Assembly: GCA_037903355.1 (NCBI GenBank) | Contig: JBAJFE010000026.1 | Coordinates: 6,386,001-6,450,000 of the forward strand | Length of the DNA: 64,000 nucleotides | DNA from: Trichuris trichiura | Taxonomy: Eukaryota; Nematoda; Enoplea; Trichinellida; Trichuridae | Reading direction: 5' to 3' | Shown here: in pieces, positions 45,201 to 57,194 of the stretch | Position numbering within the stretch: position 1 is the stretch's first letter | Layout of the letters: every line of letters begins with the position of its first letter | The notes under the pieces: model-generated | The model's input: the letters and a program-made list of their open reading frames with translations, nothing else | The model's database searches: none | What the model was told of the DNA's origin: nothing | Made by a program: the position numbers and the translations under genes

Positions 45201-47082
45201 AAATTTACATTCGTTTTCGTAACAAGTATAAAAAGTTATATTGCAACTACGTCGCTACTTTTGCAAACTGTCCGCTTAAGAAATCTAAGTGAAACAGCTG
45301 ATAATAGGCGTCGTTGAAAAGCTTAATTCCTTAAAGCCTTTCTGGTCACTTCTTTTCACCATACAGTAATGGACATTGCAGAGATGCAACGAGCGTCAAG
45401 GTGATACAGAATTTTCCATAGGCGTAATGCTCAAAGTGTAATGGGTTATACGTTGCAAAACGTAAATAATTATAAAGCGCTCTCCTTGACCAAGACAGTG
45501 GCGGATCTAAGAAGGAAGTAATTCATTTAAAAAAATGACCACGCCTTTTATACCGAGTGACAATCAGGCAAAAGTTATAACGCTGCGTGATTCGAACAGC
45601 GTTTCTACGCTTTGACTGTCGAAACTTTCCGACCTGCCAACTCTATATACTTCCTACGCATAAGTTTATAAATTTCAAAATTTTCCAAATCAAAACCTAC
45701 ATGAAAGATCGCGGTTTTTTAAAGGAAAGCGGCCTATCGTCATATCGTCATAGCGAAAACGAATACGCCCTTTAAAACTGTACAGTCTTGGTCTGCATCA
45801 ATTGGCAAGTGCCACTTTAAAAAGAACACGTTTTCTTGCGAGCTGGGCACATCTGCAATCTAAAAGCGACAGCCAATGGCGGAGACAAGAAATTAAGAAA
45901 ATGTAAGTCACACAGTCAAAGAAACAAGAGAAAAGAATCGTTACGCTCTTGAACGCCTTCAATAGCACAAAGTCAATTTTTCCATGCTGCCAACTACGCA
46001 TGGAAGGGCAGAATAGGTACGTCTACGCTAACAATCGTGGAATTAGCTTTTAAATGTGCCCTAATCGTAAACATAAAAATAACACTGGCAAAACAAAGCG
46101 TCTTCCGTTGATGGTCCGAAGAAGGAAAACTATAAAACTGCAGTTCTATCTAAACTGAGAAGTAGGTAAGGCAAAAAAATTGCGCCTTTCTTACGTACTG
46201 ACATTGACGCGCAGAGAAAGGACTCCATGGGAGAATGGCTAGCATTAGTGGGTAAGAATGTCATTTAATCGCATGTTGAATTGATCGCGCTTCAATGCGG
46301 TTTACCAAAGGCAGTACGCAATTGAAGTCGTTATAAAAAAACCTGGCGACCTTTCTATTCACCGCGCGCGCCAACTTTGCCCAAGGCAAAACTTCGTAAA
46401 AGCAAAGCCGACCTACCATAACCATGAAGTTAAGAGCGTGTTGAGCGTGAAGCGTAACAGGGTCGAGCTGCTGGCAAATGGGTGTAGGAGAAACGTCGCA
46501 CGAAGCGTCGGTGAGCGGTTGGTTGTTGTGCATGTCGTTATCGCGCCGCCATGACAGACTTCTAACAATTTTCATCTTTGGCCTAGGGCTATTGCGCCCT
46601 GCCACGGGAAATGGAAACCGGCGAAGAATACTGCGAATGTGTCGCTCAAATTCGAACGAGGGTGAAGGAGATCGACCGGCGTCAACCTTCGGCAAGTCGG
46701 ATGAAGAAGATGCATTGGATTCTTCGCGACTTATTGACATTTGTATCGACGACAGTCGGTCACTGCTGCCATCGACCGTGCAAGAATAATTGTCTATGCT
46801 TTTCTGCTCGTCCTCATCGTCACAGGCTGTTGCTACAGAAGCTACGAAATCTGACATTTCAGGGTCCATAATGACAATTTCCGGTAGCTGGAGCTGACGG
46901 GATACTGGGTCAATTGCCTGACTGGGTAGAGCTGCCGAACACGACGCCTGTGCTTCGCCTGAACAGTGAACGGGTAAACGAAAGCGCAAGCGAAACCGAC
47001 GTCTCGGTGTAGCATTGAATGTGGCCGAACCATGTGAGCAGGCATGTTTTCTTACGCATCCGCGACTCTCCGTACAACCCAT
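33239..47082 (-). CDS. lfe-2: Inositol-trisphosphate 3-kinase (LFE-2/ITPK-like)
   Basis: It phosphorylates Ins(1,4,5)P3 to Ins(1,3,4,5)P4 and so dampens calcium signalling. Nine minus-strand exons: 47082-46417, 39430-39337, 39283-39134, 39082-38874, 38809-38753, 38684-38637, 38578-38456, 33477-33307 and 33259-33239. They give 1539 bases and 512 residues in phase. The catalytic domain starts at [17 protein letters not shown]. It carries the inositol-kinase signature PAIMDIKMG (318-326), [40 protein letters not shown], the metal-binding WMIDFAK (Asp470; ITPKs usually have IDFGK), LDHRSPW and [15 protein letters not shown], ending QKFYLRR. The catalytic exons are certain. The first exon (222 residues, start [12 protein letters not shown]) is joined by phase and position only; it has a Ser-rich region and a basic stretch ([15 protein letters not shown]) that could be a calmodulin site. 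Two introns are huge (46416-39431 and 38455-33478); the other six are 47-68 bases. Confidence 0.9.
37077..37222. repeat. Hairpin flanked by 13-base direct repeats
   Basis: Left arm 37130-37164 and right arm 37178-37208 pair around a 13-base loop. The loop-proximal 23 bases are perfect, then a 4-base bulge, then 8 more paired bases. Identical 13-mers TTGACATGGACCT flank the structure (37077-37089 and 37210-37222). The direct repeats resemble a target duplication around a foldback element, while the hairpin itself has the size of a small-RNA precursor. It lies in the 5 kb ITPK intron. Confidence 0.85.
37573..37625. repeat. Inverted repeat, 14-base arms
   Basis: TTTAATTCTCTGTT (37573-37586) and AACAGAGAATTAAA (37612-37625) are perfect reverse complements separated by 25 bases. 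It lies in the 5 kb ITPK intron, 350 bases from the other hairpin. Confidence 0.8.
39431..46416 (-). other. 7.0 kb intron (or intergenic gap) of the ITPK gene
   Basis: This lies between the putative N-terminal exon and the first catalytic exon. No family-matching exon is visible inside. It contains a perfect short inverted repeat at 43362-43387 (11-base arms, 4-base loop). If the N-terminal exon is not part of ITPK, this is partly intergenic and would hold another ITPK promoter. Confidence 0.55.
43362..43387. repeat. Short perfect inverted repeat
   Basis: ACAACTGCTAA and TTAGCAGTTGT flank the 4-base loop GCTA. It is inside the 7 kb ITPK intron. Confidence 0.8.
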
Positions 47083-50000
47083 GGCAAAACGTTTCGTGAT
47101 AACTGAAAAGTACACAAACATTACAATTAAATACGTACGCCTAGAGAAAGCACTGACAAATCCTTTGAGAAAAGGACGCCTATTGCTCTCCCCTGCTGAA
47201 GTAACCAAAAGCACATTCCGAAATGGTCGACTACACTTTTGCTAAGAAGAAGTCGGAAGCTACGGGTATAAGATCAGCATACCAATACTACAACATCGAA
47301 TCTTCAGCGTTCATTCCTCAAAATATTTACCTGCTGGACCTATAGTTCACAGTAACTAAAGTAGGCAGTTATCGATAAGGATTTATAATAAAGCCATTGA
47401 GCTCTGCGCAAGAGCACATGTACACATCTGCAACAATGCAATAGGATATAGATCACGCAGTTGTGATGTTCGTGCACTAAGCGCAAGTCTTTTCACTGCT
47501 TTATAAGAATACCATCCTGTAGGGATCTCTTAATCATAAACGTTACACAGTATCGTCAGAGCTTGACGAAGAATACGACGAATGAACTCAACTGTGACAT
47601 AGTCCAAATATTAAAGGCCAATACACTAGCGACCACATTCCCAGCACGCGTATTGCCTGACTGCATGGTGACTGCTTGTCACTTTTACGCAACTGTGCTC
47701 CGAAAACGCTTGCAGAGGGTAAACAAACTCGAATTCGTAACACTACTACAAAACTCAATGCTCGCGGCTGTCATAATTCCGTGTAGGCAAAAATCTCGTT
47801 GACTGTCATCTTTTCTACTTCTTTCTATCAGGAATGCCGGCTTGGCAAACCTTTCATCAGCCGAAGGCCAGCTATCCGTTGTAATACGGTGACTTCCTGC
47901 TTTTCGGGTATAGGTATACTACTCCTCGCGGTCAACCTTTGCTAACATCCCTGAAGAGTATATCACATACTCTCGAAAGCGGACAACAACATATTACCAA
48001 TTCGTAAAGCTGGTACCAACGCTCTAGCGATAAGGCTTGCGCTCCGAAAGCCTAAGTCGTATATGACAAAGGGCAGTCATTATTGTCAAGCACCGATAAA
48101 GCAAAGTTTTTCAAACGTACGATGCCAGGGGAAACGACGTCGTAAAGGAAAGCAAAGAGGTAAATTCAAACTGGAAAGATCCGCGACGTCACTCCGTGTT
48201 TTGGTGACAGGAAAGGTTGCAACCAGAGTAGAAAAACAACTTAAGGCTGTCAGTGCGCGGGAAGAACCTAACAAACTTAAGTCGAATGTACGAACCTCGT
48301 AACTACCAACAGCGTACAGTGAACCCAAAAAAAGACAGGCTTTGCGGAAAATCGAACGAAACGGGAAAGCAAGGCACTTAAGGCAAAGAGGTTTCCGGAC
48401 GATTTGTCTTCAAACGTAGGACAACATGCGCAACGCGGAAAAAACGAAAAAACAACCCTGTTTACCGTGGTTAGCCAATAAACATTGAAAAGCTAAAAAC
48501 CAGTGTAGAAATTTGCACGGTGGCCACAGTTGTAGGCTCGCGTAAAAACAGGCAACTACTATGGCTGATGTAGAAGTCGCGCTGCCTTAGTTGAAAAAAC
48601 TCTGTTGCAGTGAGGATGTGTTCACTAGAAAAACGATAAACTTGTAAGCAGAAGCAACAGACGCATCCATTTCTGGAAACTGAGGCAAATTCAGATCGCA
48701 AACTGCCAAACAGAAGTGAATTAACCAAAATGTCTTCATTTAATGTTCAACCAATTCAGGTACGGTCATCAATGAGCAAAGTGGGCCCATTGACGGCTGG
48801 ATTCTTTTCCTATACTTAAAATAACGCCCGTAAAGGCGCGATGTAGGCACTGGATCCAAGTCGCCGGGAAGGCAGAGAAAAAAGATAGCGCAGTCACTGC
48901 TCGGACCAATTTCAAATAAAGCCTCGACAACGGACGACCTATATTTTCAGAGACGGAGAACTTAAGGGGGCAAAAAAGAAGTCTCAGCTTGCACTACTGA
49001 ATTTCTACAACCAAGAGCGCGGCTGAAAAGTGTCAATCATCGTGATTAGACGTTTAAAACTTATTGAAAGTTTTCTTTCGGAGAAACATCAGCAAACTAT
49101 AAAAACCGACCTGCAACTACGATTCTTCACCCGCTAAGCCCACACAAGAGGAATTTCAGTTAAAAGAGGATAGACGCCAAGTTGCGTTCGAAAGAAACAA
49201 GCGGACCGAGTTGGCGGCAATGCTCAGCTACTACCATTCTCGGGCCGGTTGAATATGAAGTGGGGGCGCTGCGTTTCGCTGCCTGGGCAAACAAGAAGGC
49301 AACGATTCAAACTGAGCTTACGCTACAATGGCAGTCAGAAAGCAGTTAAACGACGGTAAGAGTAAATAAAGCACGCTGGAAACAGCTAAGCTAAGAAATT
49401 GCAATGTTGCTCGACCGAACTGATTATTGGTTATAAGCCATGCAACTTCAACAAAAGAATAGCTCCAATGAAATCCTAAGCATTACTAGGCCGACTACGC
49501 AGTAAGTCAAGGCTATTTCAAGCTCTGGACGCAATGTATCTGCTACAACAACGGTAGGGACGCTGGTAAGCAACAAACTTCCGCATAACTTAAGGAAACT
49601 ACCGCATATAGCACAAGTTAGCTCCACTATGACTATTAAAAGAAAAACCTAAAGGACAGAGCGCCAGGCTAACTCACTTTGGCGACACAAAGACAAAGAG
49701 AAGATGAACGCTGATAACGGAATCGCTGTTTACTACATCTGTAAACGTAGCCATAGTATTACAGTCGTAAAACAAATAACGTAGTTGAAATATGGGAAAC
49801 ATGAACAATGGAATGGCAAAAATTTGGTTTGACAATTCGGACCGGACAAAGCTAACTCACCGTTAACAAGAAAGCATTATGGGAGAACAGAGCAAACTGA
49901 GCTGACCGGCGTTCAAGTTAACACGCAGAAAGGAAACGCGTCTTCTTTTCGAGAAGACAATATCTTACTTTATTGACTAAATGGGGTAAATGGTAAAGCA

Positions 50001-53000
50001 GCGCAGTCACAGAACTGACGTGAGCAAAAACAAAGATTCAATCGGTTTGCATAAAGCTGGTGGCAAAACGTTGTTCAATGTTACGCGGTTGAGAGACAGA
50101 CAGAGAGAGGGCTAAACATCAGCAACTTCAATGCAAAGGAGAAACGAGGGGCGATAGTGAATTCCAGTAGAAAGAAATTAGCTCGGAAAAAGAGTTTACG
50201 GACATTATTTTGATTGCACTGCTCGCTGCTGTGCTCAAAGTGGGACCTGCACTAGTGCGAAGTGAACTTATGTCAATGAGGAACGCTTAACGTCAGCAGC
50301 AACGAAAAGAAACCAGATGATAATACAAAGCAGAAAAGATCTTCCAAAAAACTAAACGAGTTGAAGCCGCGGCAAACCTTGATGAAATCTCCTTACGTCA
50401 CACAGCAATTCGAGATTATAATATGTGACGCCAAACTAGAGCATAATCAGTGTCCAATCTGTGCTAACGCATTGCAGCGCAGCTGCTGCTATGTTGTTGT
50501 TGACATTTAGAAATAAACTCCTTTACTGGATCCAACAACGGTTAACAGGTTACTTTAGACATAAGATTGACCAGCTAAACATTCAGGCAACGTATACTAC
50601 AAAAGCTTATGCTGGTGAGTAACACACATTCGTGAACAGAAGATTGCCCACCAAGGTCGTGGCGACCGATCATGCGAGAATACGCAAAAGCAAATAACTC
50701 TCCGGCAGAAGCATTATTACTGTTGATATCATACTTGGGATCGAACAAAAGTTTCGGACTATCTCTACATGCAAATTATTCAGTTGGGCCCAATGCGCAT
50801 ATCCGTTTACGTAAAGCATTATTTCCGCATTTGAAAGACAATATTGGAATGCTGCTTAGGCAGTCAGTCTGTTCCGTCTATTGTTATCTTGCTTAGGCTC
50901 GTGCAAAGAGCCCTACACTGTTCGAGAATTTACTACATCGCGTGCAGGTTACCAGAAAACATGTTCAAGGAATTAAAAGAGAGCTGAAGGCAAGAAACGG
51001 CTAATCCCTCCAAAGAATGTTTGCAATTAAATATAGTTTATAACATCCCGAGTACAGTTACAGAAGACGCGTAAGCTTTAGGCTTAGACGGCAACCGCAA
51101 CAGAAGCAGATGCTGACGGAGAGTGAAGGTTGGCAGCTTTGAAAAAATACAAATGCTTTACTTCGCAATATGCACGGCAGTTTATTCAATGGAAACCAAC
51201 TTACGAAAAGCAGCAACAAGTGTGCACACTACCCGCATAATAAGATTCAGTGAAACTCAGTTCAAAGCTGAGGGACAAGATAAGACTGCGTTATTCAAAT
51301 ACGCATTACATACGTCAGCAAGATAAGCAAATTTCGTTAGGCGGCAAGTTCATACGAGGAATATGAATTAGCTTTGTAAAAATACAGAAGTTAGAACGTT
51401 TACGAATAGCAAAAACATTGATTTTAAAGTAGCAGGTTGGTACAATCCGATAAAAAGGGAATCACCTTTTTCAATTGCTAATTGTACAGTAATGGTTGAC
51501 CGCAAACGGACTTAATCATCAATCGCGCTAATTACAATGGAAGAAGGGCGGCGCGCTTGCAGAACAAATTGTTCTGTACTGCTCAGAACGATTAAACAAA
51601 GTTTGATAAGATGTTCGTGTCACCGGTAAATTTTATTAGCAACGACGAGCGGCCGAATATTTTATCCAATTGCTTGGAAAAATTAATTTACCAGCTTTGC
51701 ACAGCGAAATTCAATTGAACCGAAACAATTGGTAGCTGCAAGTTGACCATACTAAAAATTGATAACATTGCGTACTTTTTGAAAGGCAAACAAATGTCAG
51801 GTTCGGAAAAACAACCGAACAGTGTAAAAATACATGTTGTCAAAAGTGCAAAGTATTAATAGAACGCAACTTGACGAACAAACTGGCGAATAGAGAAAAG
51901 CAATCAATTTCCGTTACAAACTCAACGTGGAATTGCGGGAGTAAATCAGGAAGCCAATCTTAGTCTTAAAAAAAGTCGAAGCGATACAGCATTGCGTACC
52001 TACAAACTGTCATTCCGCGTATAGACGCAATTGCCTTACAGGAAATTCGATACCATCAGCCGAAAGCAATCTTAACATAGTACAAAATGGGATATTAAGC
52101 TTTTCATACCAACACACCATAAAAGGTACATTCAAGAGGAAGTGCGCTTAGCAAAAGTTAAAGAATAAAACATTCTACGGCGCAAATAGCTGCAATTTTT
52201 GAGCGGCAAAAAAAGCAGGAATGCCAATACAACGCATCCTTGCTTAAAGTGTTCTTTCTCGATAAAGTTTCATCCTCTTCGAAACAATCGTTTTTGTTCG
52301 CAACAAACAATGTCAACATTTGAAGAACGACCGCGCGCAGATATAGGGGGAATTGCGTCACTGAAGGTGGAAGCACTATTCGCACGTGTTTACTGGTATC
52401 GAGCCTTTCGAAGCAACTTTATTCACCGCCATCACGGCCGCAAATGCTTTACTAATAAGTTTCACGTTGGAACGCGTTGAATGCTCGTACTGCTTGCCAG
52501 GCAGTGCAAACGATGTTCTGTACTCAACTGATTACTCCAGCGCGTCTACTCGTTCAGAACTTGATCTTTAAACTACAGACATTGTTTAACGATAATTGAA
52601 ATTAGGGGTCTACTATGTTGTCTCTCCACCAGAGGTTCAGGCGGCTAGTTCAAAGCATAATCTGCGACTCTACAGCGTAATAAAAGGTTATTACCGGCAC
52701 AACGGGAAGGACGTTATCGTCAGGTATAGTGAACACGTGCTGAGCTGTTGGCGCGCCAGCACAATGGAGCATCAGTGGCACATGCAGTGACCCGGTTATT
52801 GGTCTAACGGATTAGCGCCGAAGAATTTTGCTACACTGCAATGTAATAGCATTTCTACCTGTCACTGTTGCGTTTGGTGACCTGTAGGAAAGAGCGATGG
52901 TGAGGGAATTAAGCAGCTGCGAATGCATTGAAGGTACGGGAAGCACAATGGGGCGTGCAGGTGTTCAAGCTGAGACCTCGTCTAGCAATTCGTGAAAAAC

Positions 53001-53064
53001 ATCGGAGGTCAACTGCCCGAGCTGCGGCATGCCTTGGTAGACAGGGTAAATCTCATTCTGCGTT
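47083..53064. other. 6 kb stretch without a supported gene
   Basis: This is the upstream region of the ITPK first exon (minus) and of the transposase-like gene (plus), and must include their promoters. Frames are short and match nothing. The stretch from about 52.2 kb becomes less AT-rich and has two protein-like plus-strand frames (about 52365-52571 and 52596-52790), which are discussed as a finding. Confidence 0.45.
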
Positions 53065-54294
53065 ATGTCTGTCCCGCGATCTAGTGACAACGTCTCATCG
53101 ACAAGTGGAGGCAGCGTAAAGGAAACCCGAAAAAGGCGCAACAGACTGGGAGGCATCGACTGGCTGCAGGAGACAGTCCCAGACGAAAAGGCGGCTGTGC
53201 TCTTTCTACGCGGCAAGGGACTGCTGCACAGCGAGAGAATGTGCCCCTGTTGCGGCCAAGGCATGCATCTGGCCCCTGGCGGCTTGTTTTGGCACTGCTA
53301 CAAACGATCATGCCGCAAGAAATTCTCGGTACGCTCCGGCACCTGGTTCGGCGGTAAGTGTGCTAGTATTCCAGTTGCAGTTTTGCATGTTATAAGTTAC
53401 AATCTGTGCTTTACAGCCCCGCGTGAAAGGTTACCGCTAAGAAAGGCGATCCAGATTATTTACCACTGGAGCCAAGGGCACGCTACGATCAAGTTCTGTG
53501 TGGAACAGCTTGGTAGTTATCCGCGAAACTGGGTATGTTGCTGTAGGCATTATCTACTTTTCAGGAATCTGTACCCAGGCCGCAGTCCGTTGGTGCAGAT
53601 ATTTGCGGCAACTGTCAGCCGACGCGCTGGCCGCAGCATCGGTGCAACTGGGAGGCCCAGAGATGACGGTCGAGTTGGACGAGCCGCTCTTCTCGCGGAG
53701 TAAGTACAATAAAAGGAGGAGGTACCTAGCGCAGTGGGTTTTCAATGCTGTACGCCGGGGAACTGGCGCAGTCCATCCTGAAACCGTGGAAGAGGGCTCG
53801 TCCAGAACGCTGGTGCCCATTATACGATCGCCCGTTGAGCCTGCGTCCGCAGTGGTCACGGACGAATGGCGTGCCCACCACCGTCTCGGCCACGAGGGTT
53901 ACCACCATTCGCGAGTGAACCACTCCCGGAACTTCGTGGGCCGAGTGACAGGTACGCACATGCAGACCGTCAAATCGCTGTGGGCCCAGGTAAAACGGGG
54001 CAACGAGCTTCGTTGCGGAACGCATAGAAGAGCGTTTCCGCTCCACCTTTTTGAGTTCGTGTGGAGGAAGCGTATAGGGACCGCTGATGCGTTCGACGCT
54101 ATCCTCGACGTCATCCTCCAGTTGCACCCACCCCGACAGGACAGGCCGCCAGCGCCACAGCCGTTGCCACAGTCAACGGTATGTCGAGCGTTTACGTTTA
54201 CTTTTTCTGACGTCGTCTGTCTGATTAGGTCTACCAGAGTGATCCCGTCGGATTCGCCTCCAGCGAAATCATCGCGCCGCCTTCGTCAGAGTGA
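53065..54294 (+). CDS. ISXO2/Merlin-type transposase-like protein
   Basis: Related to DDE transposases of the IS1595/ISXO2 group, whose eukaryotic members are Merlin transposons. Four exons: 53065-53353, 53417-53512, 53565-54178 and 54229-54294, giving 1065 bases and 354 residues with no internal stop. Intron 1 (63 bases) is a multiple of three and open, so it could be retained. The N-terminal zinc ribbon (Cys60/62/63, Cys78, Cys83 in MCPCCGQG and HCYKRSC) is followed by the helix LPLRKAIQIIYHWSQGHATI. The catalytic core has Asp167 in MTVELDEPLFSR and Asp228 in VVTDEWRAHH. The motif GTHMQTVKSLWAQVKRGN has Lys265 where the family usually has Glu (...IExxW...). The gene is GC-richer than its surroundings. 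I see no terminal inverted repeats at its edges. An intact frame, three small host-like introns and a missing catalytic acid suggest a domesticated or inactive copy; transposon origin is not in doubt. Confidence 0.88.
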
Positions 54295-55566
54295 GCGCCT
54301 CTGTTACCTGTACATACGCGTTTTCCCTTTATGCGTTACTCATTGCTCGTATGTTCAGTAAACACTATTTAACGTTACTTTGCGCTACGTTTCTTCGTCG
54401 TTTGTGCCACGGTTTCAAACCTGCAAAACCCAACAGCAGCAACGAACACACGTCATGTTTAGGCTTAGGCTAGGGCAGGACAGGATGGCCGGCACGGTGG
54501 GAGCCCAACATCAAAGACCCTATATTTTTCCCAAACCTATTCTTTCAACGAAAAAATGTATTATAAAAAAGGGAACGCCGTTTCTGAGATTGTTGCTGAA
54601 GGCTGCGAAAAATTTTAAAAATTAATATAAGGCTTGTCAGTTGCGTTCGGTCATACGACCTGTCAAACTATCAATAAATTAAAAAACAACTAATACCGTC
54701 AGATATTGCCTCATTATGTTCCGAAGAATAGCAAGCCCTCTGTATGCACGGCTCATAGTTCCAGAACCATCTGTAGACTGAAAGTTATGCTCATGCTCAA
54801 GTCCCTTATGCAAATTTATTTAAGGGTTGCACAAGGCCTACATTCTCCTACTCTATTGCCTCCAGTAGTCAGCATCATGCAAATGCCCTATATGAATCCC
54901 TAGTTGCTGTTATTATTATACGCTATACGATGCCATCCTTAGGCGGTAATAGGAGAAGGAGAGCTTACCTTAACGTTCAACACTCGCTCAAGCGCCACAG
55001 GAACTGCCTATGTTCGGAAAGCCAACAGAGCACTTCCAAACATAGAGATTTGTTTTATTTAATAATTTGAAGAAAACAAGGAAGAAACACATTTAAAGTG
55101 AGACTAAACACGCTGCAAGTATAATTGTGAACAGAAAACTCATGATTTTGACAGTTAAAGTGAGCGGTTATCCAAGTTACGCTGAATACAGAACAAACTC
55201 AATCCTGGAAGCCCATCGGGGGCAATAAACACTTGTGAGGAAAGGACGTTTCTCCGTAATAAAATTTTGGGGATTCAAGCAGCCGTTAAAAGACACTGTG
55301 TTGTTAAACGGAACAAGTACAAGTAGACCCGCGCTCTCTCTCTCTCAAGCACACGCGCATACAGCACGGTACTAAGACGTAGTAAAAATCGCTTCTTTGG
55401 CTTTAAATTTTGATTTTCAGAAACTGGGATTTCGGGATACCAAAACTTCGAAATTTTGAACGTTCTTGATTCTTGAAAACTTCATTCGAAAATGGCGGTT
55501 ATTTTCACAATTCATTTGATGCTAAAATCACGCGCTACGCTTCACGCGCATTCCATGCAGACAAAC

Positions 55567-55956
55567 CTACTGGGCAGTTGCGTTTTCGCTGAAAAAGATA
55601 TCCTGCCGTTTGAAGTGTAGCCATTTTTTGGCAACCTTAGGCCTTTCTTTCCTACGAAACAGAAGGGTCCCAGAAGCATGTACAAACTCTTTCTCAATTG
55701 CTCCATCTAGAGCTGACAAAACTCGTGACTCCGCCAAGTTCATCAGTGTGGGCAAGTTAGGGCCATTTCAACTAACACTTCTACAAAACTGCGTGCATGT
55801 TTTAAAAGTGTATTCCCAGATTTCAAAGTTTAGCTCAGTGTTGCCCAGCAAACTCATTCCATCGTCAAGCATCCGTCCCACAAATCTAGACTCGTTAACC
55901 CCAACGTTAAGGGCAGCCGCAAAGAATCCCGCCGTTAAAATGCCCTGCTTCAACTT
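55567..55956 (-). other. Unassigned open stretch interrupted by one in-frame TGA
   Basis: On the minus strand 130 consecutive codons (55956 to 55567) are interrupted by a single TGA at 55770-55768. The first part contains KLKQGILTAGFFAAALNVGV and RFVGRMLDDGMSLLG; the second contains TLMNLAESRVLSALDGAIEK and ends FFSENATAQ. A TAG just upstream, with an AG right before AAG, would fit a splice acceptor. No ATG starts the frame. I do not recognise it. It may be a broken gene, two exons, or chance; the plus strand is also open for 116 residues here. Confidence 0.25.
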
Positions 55957-57188
55957 CTAGCTAGTCTTATCTTGAAGAGTAAGCAGCTAAAAAGGAGTAT
56001 CACCAAATTAGGATGAGAAAAGATACTGAAAGCTGCAATTCAGCAGTTAGAAACAAATTATCATCAAAGCGTCGAATAAATTTCCTTTTACGTCTTTACG
56101 TCGGCAATACGGATTAAACCTGTTGCAAGTTAACTATCGAAATTCATGACAATGGAATGCGACTATTAGCTTTGTATCAGTCCTCTCGGCCAAATCAAAA
56201 AATTGTTAAGGATTCTGTCACAAGTAAGACTAGAAATTTCGGAAGATCAGTCGAACAAGGAGCACGAACCCGAGGTAAACATTCGACTGATTAGAAGCAA
56301 TAATAATTCTGCGATCGATTAATATATACCAGGAACATAAAAACAAGAAATAATGAGAACTACAGTTCAACTAGTCCTGCTTGAACTGCTATAGGCTATA
56401 AACCAAGCGTTTGTTCAACAGAAAATCAAACAGGTGAGCTCTTTTCGTCACCGCAGGCGCTAAACAAACCAGGTCAGCGCTCGGTGATTCCTAATCTCAA
56501 TCTGCGTATACGTAAAATCATTATAACAGCCTTCACTGAGAAAAACTAAATTATTCAGTTGAACACGGCAACATACTACGGGAAGTTAAACTGGATTCAA
56601 GCAATTCACGCGTCAAAAGACTTTTCCCTCAAGGCAGTTTGTTATGATACTCTGAACTCGACTCTTTTTTCTTTCACGCCATGATGCAAGACGTACTTTC
56701 AGTTTCGACTGAAGATGTTAACGCCACTTGCGCGAGGCGTTTTTTACAATACTACAATTCTTAAGAAAAGTTATTAAGCAAAAGCACGCACTTTTTGAAG
56801 TGCAAGCTCGAGCTCAAGCAATCAATCCTATACTAGCATCCGTACCAAATCACGGATGCGCTAAATTAACATTACTGGTGGCGCGCTGATTAGCGAAAGG
56901 AAAAACAAAGAGTACAGTTTTGAAAATGTTGGTCCTACCTGGAATCGTTTCGGCCATTGAGACAGTCCATTGTCTTCCGCATGTTCAGGGATGCGTTCGA
57001 ACCTTACAAGCTACACGGCGGCTAAGCGTTCGAAAACAAAACTACACCATGACGAAAAACGACTGAAAAACAGCAACGGCAATGACGTGACACAATGAAA
57101 CTTCGGGCAGAGAACGTCACGAGCAGTTGAAGAGCAAAGCGGTGTGTTACCGCGCTTCGTTTAGTTGTATTGCAAACCAGCTAATAAA

Positions 57189-57194
57189 TTTATT
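57189..57194 (-). terminator. Candidate polyadenylation signal of EEA1-like gene
   Basis: AATAAA on the minus strand about 200 bases downstream of the stop at 57395. Assigned by position only. Confidence 0.35.

Noticed and set aside
46478..46871. Plus-strand frames opposite the ITPK N-terminal exon
   Set aside because: They are antisense to a 222-codon frame with a convincing start and donor, and have no recognisable motif.
53554..54127. Minus-strand frames across the transposase-like gene
   Set aside because: They are antisense shadows of a GC-rich coding region. The plus-strand frame has clear catalytic motifs.
56960..57010. GGTTCGAAC-like B-box suggesting a tRNA on the minus strand
   Set aside because: No matching A-box or cloverleaf could be drawn. 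I found no convincing tRNA or rRNA gene in the window.
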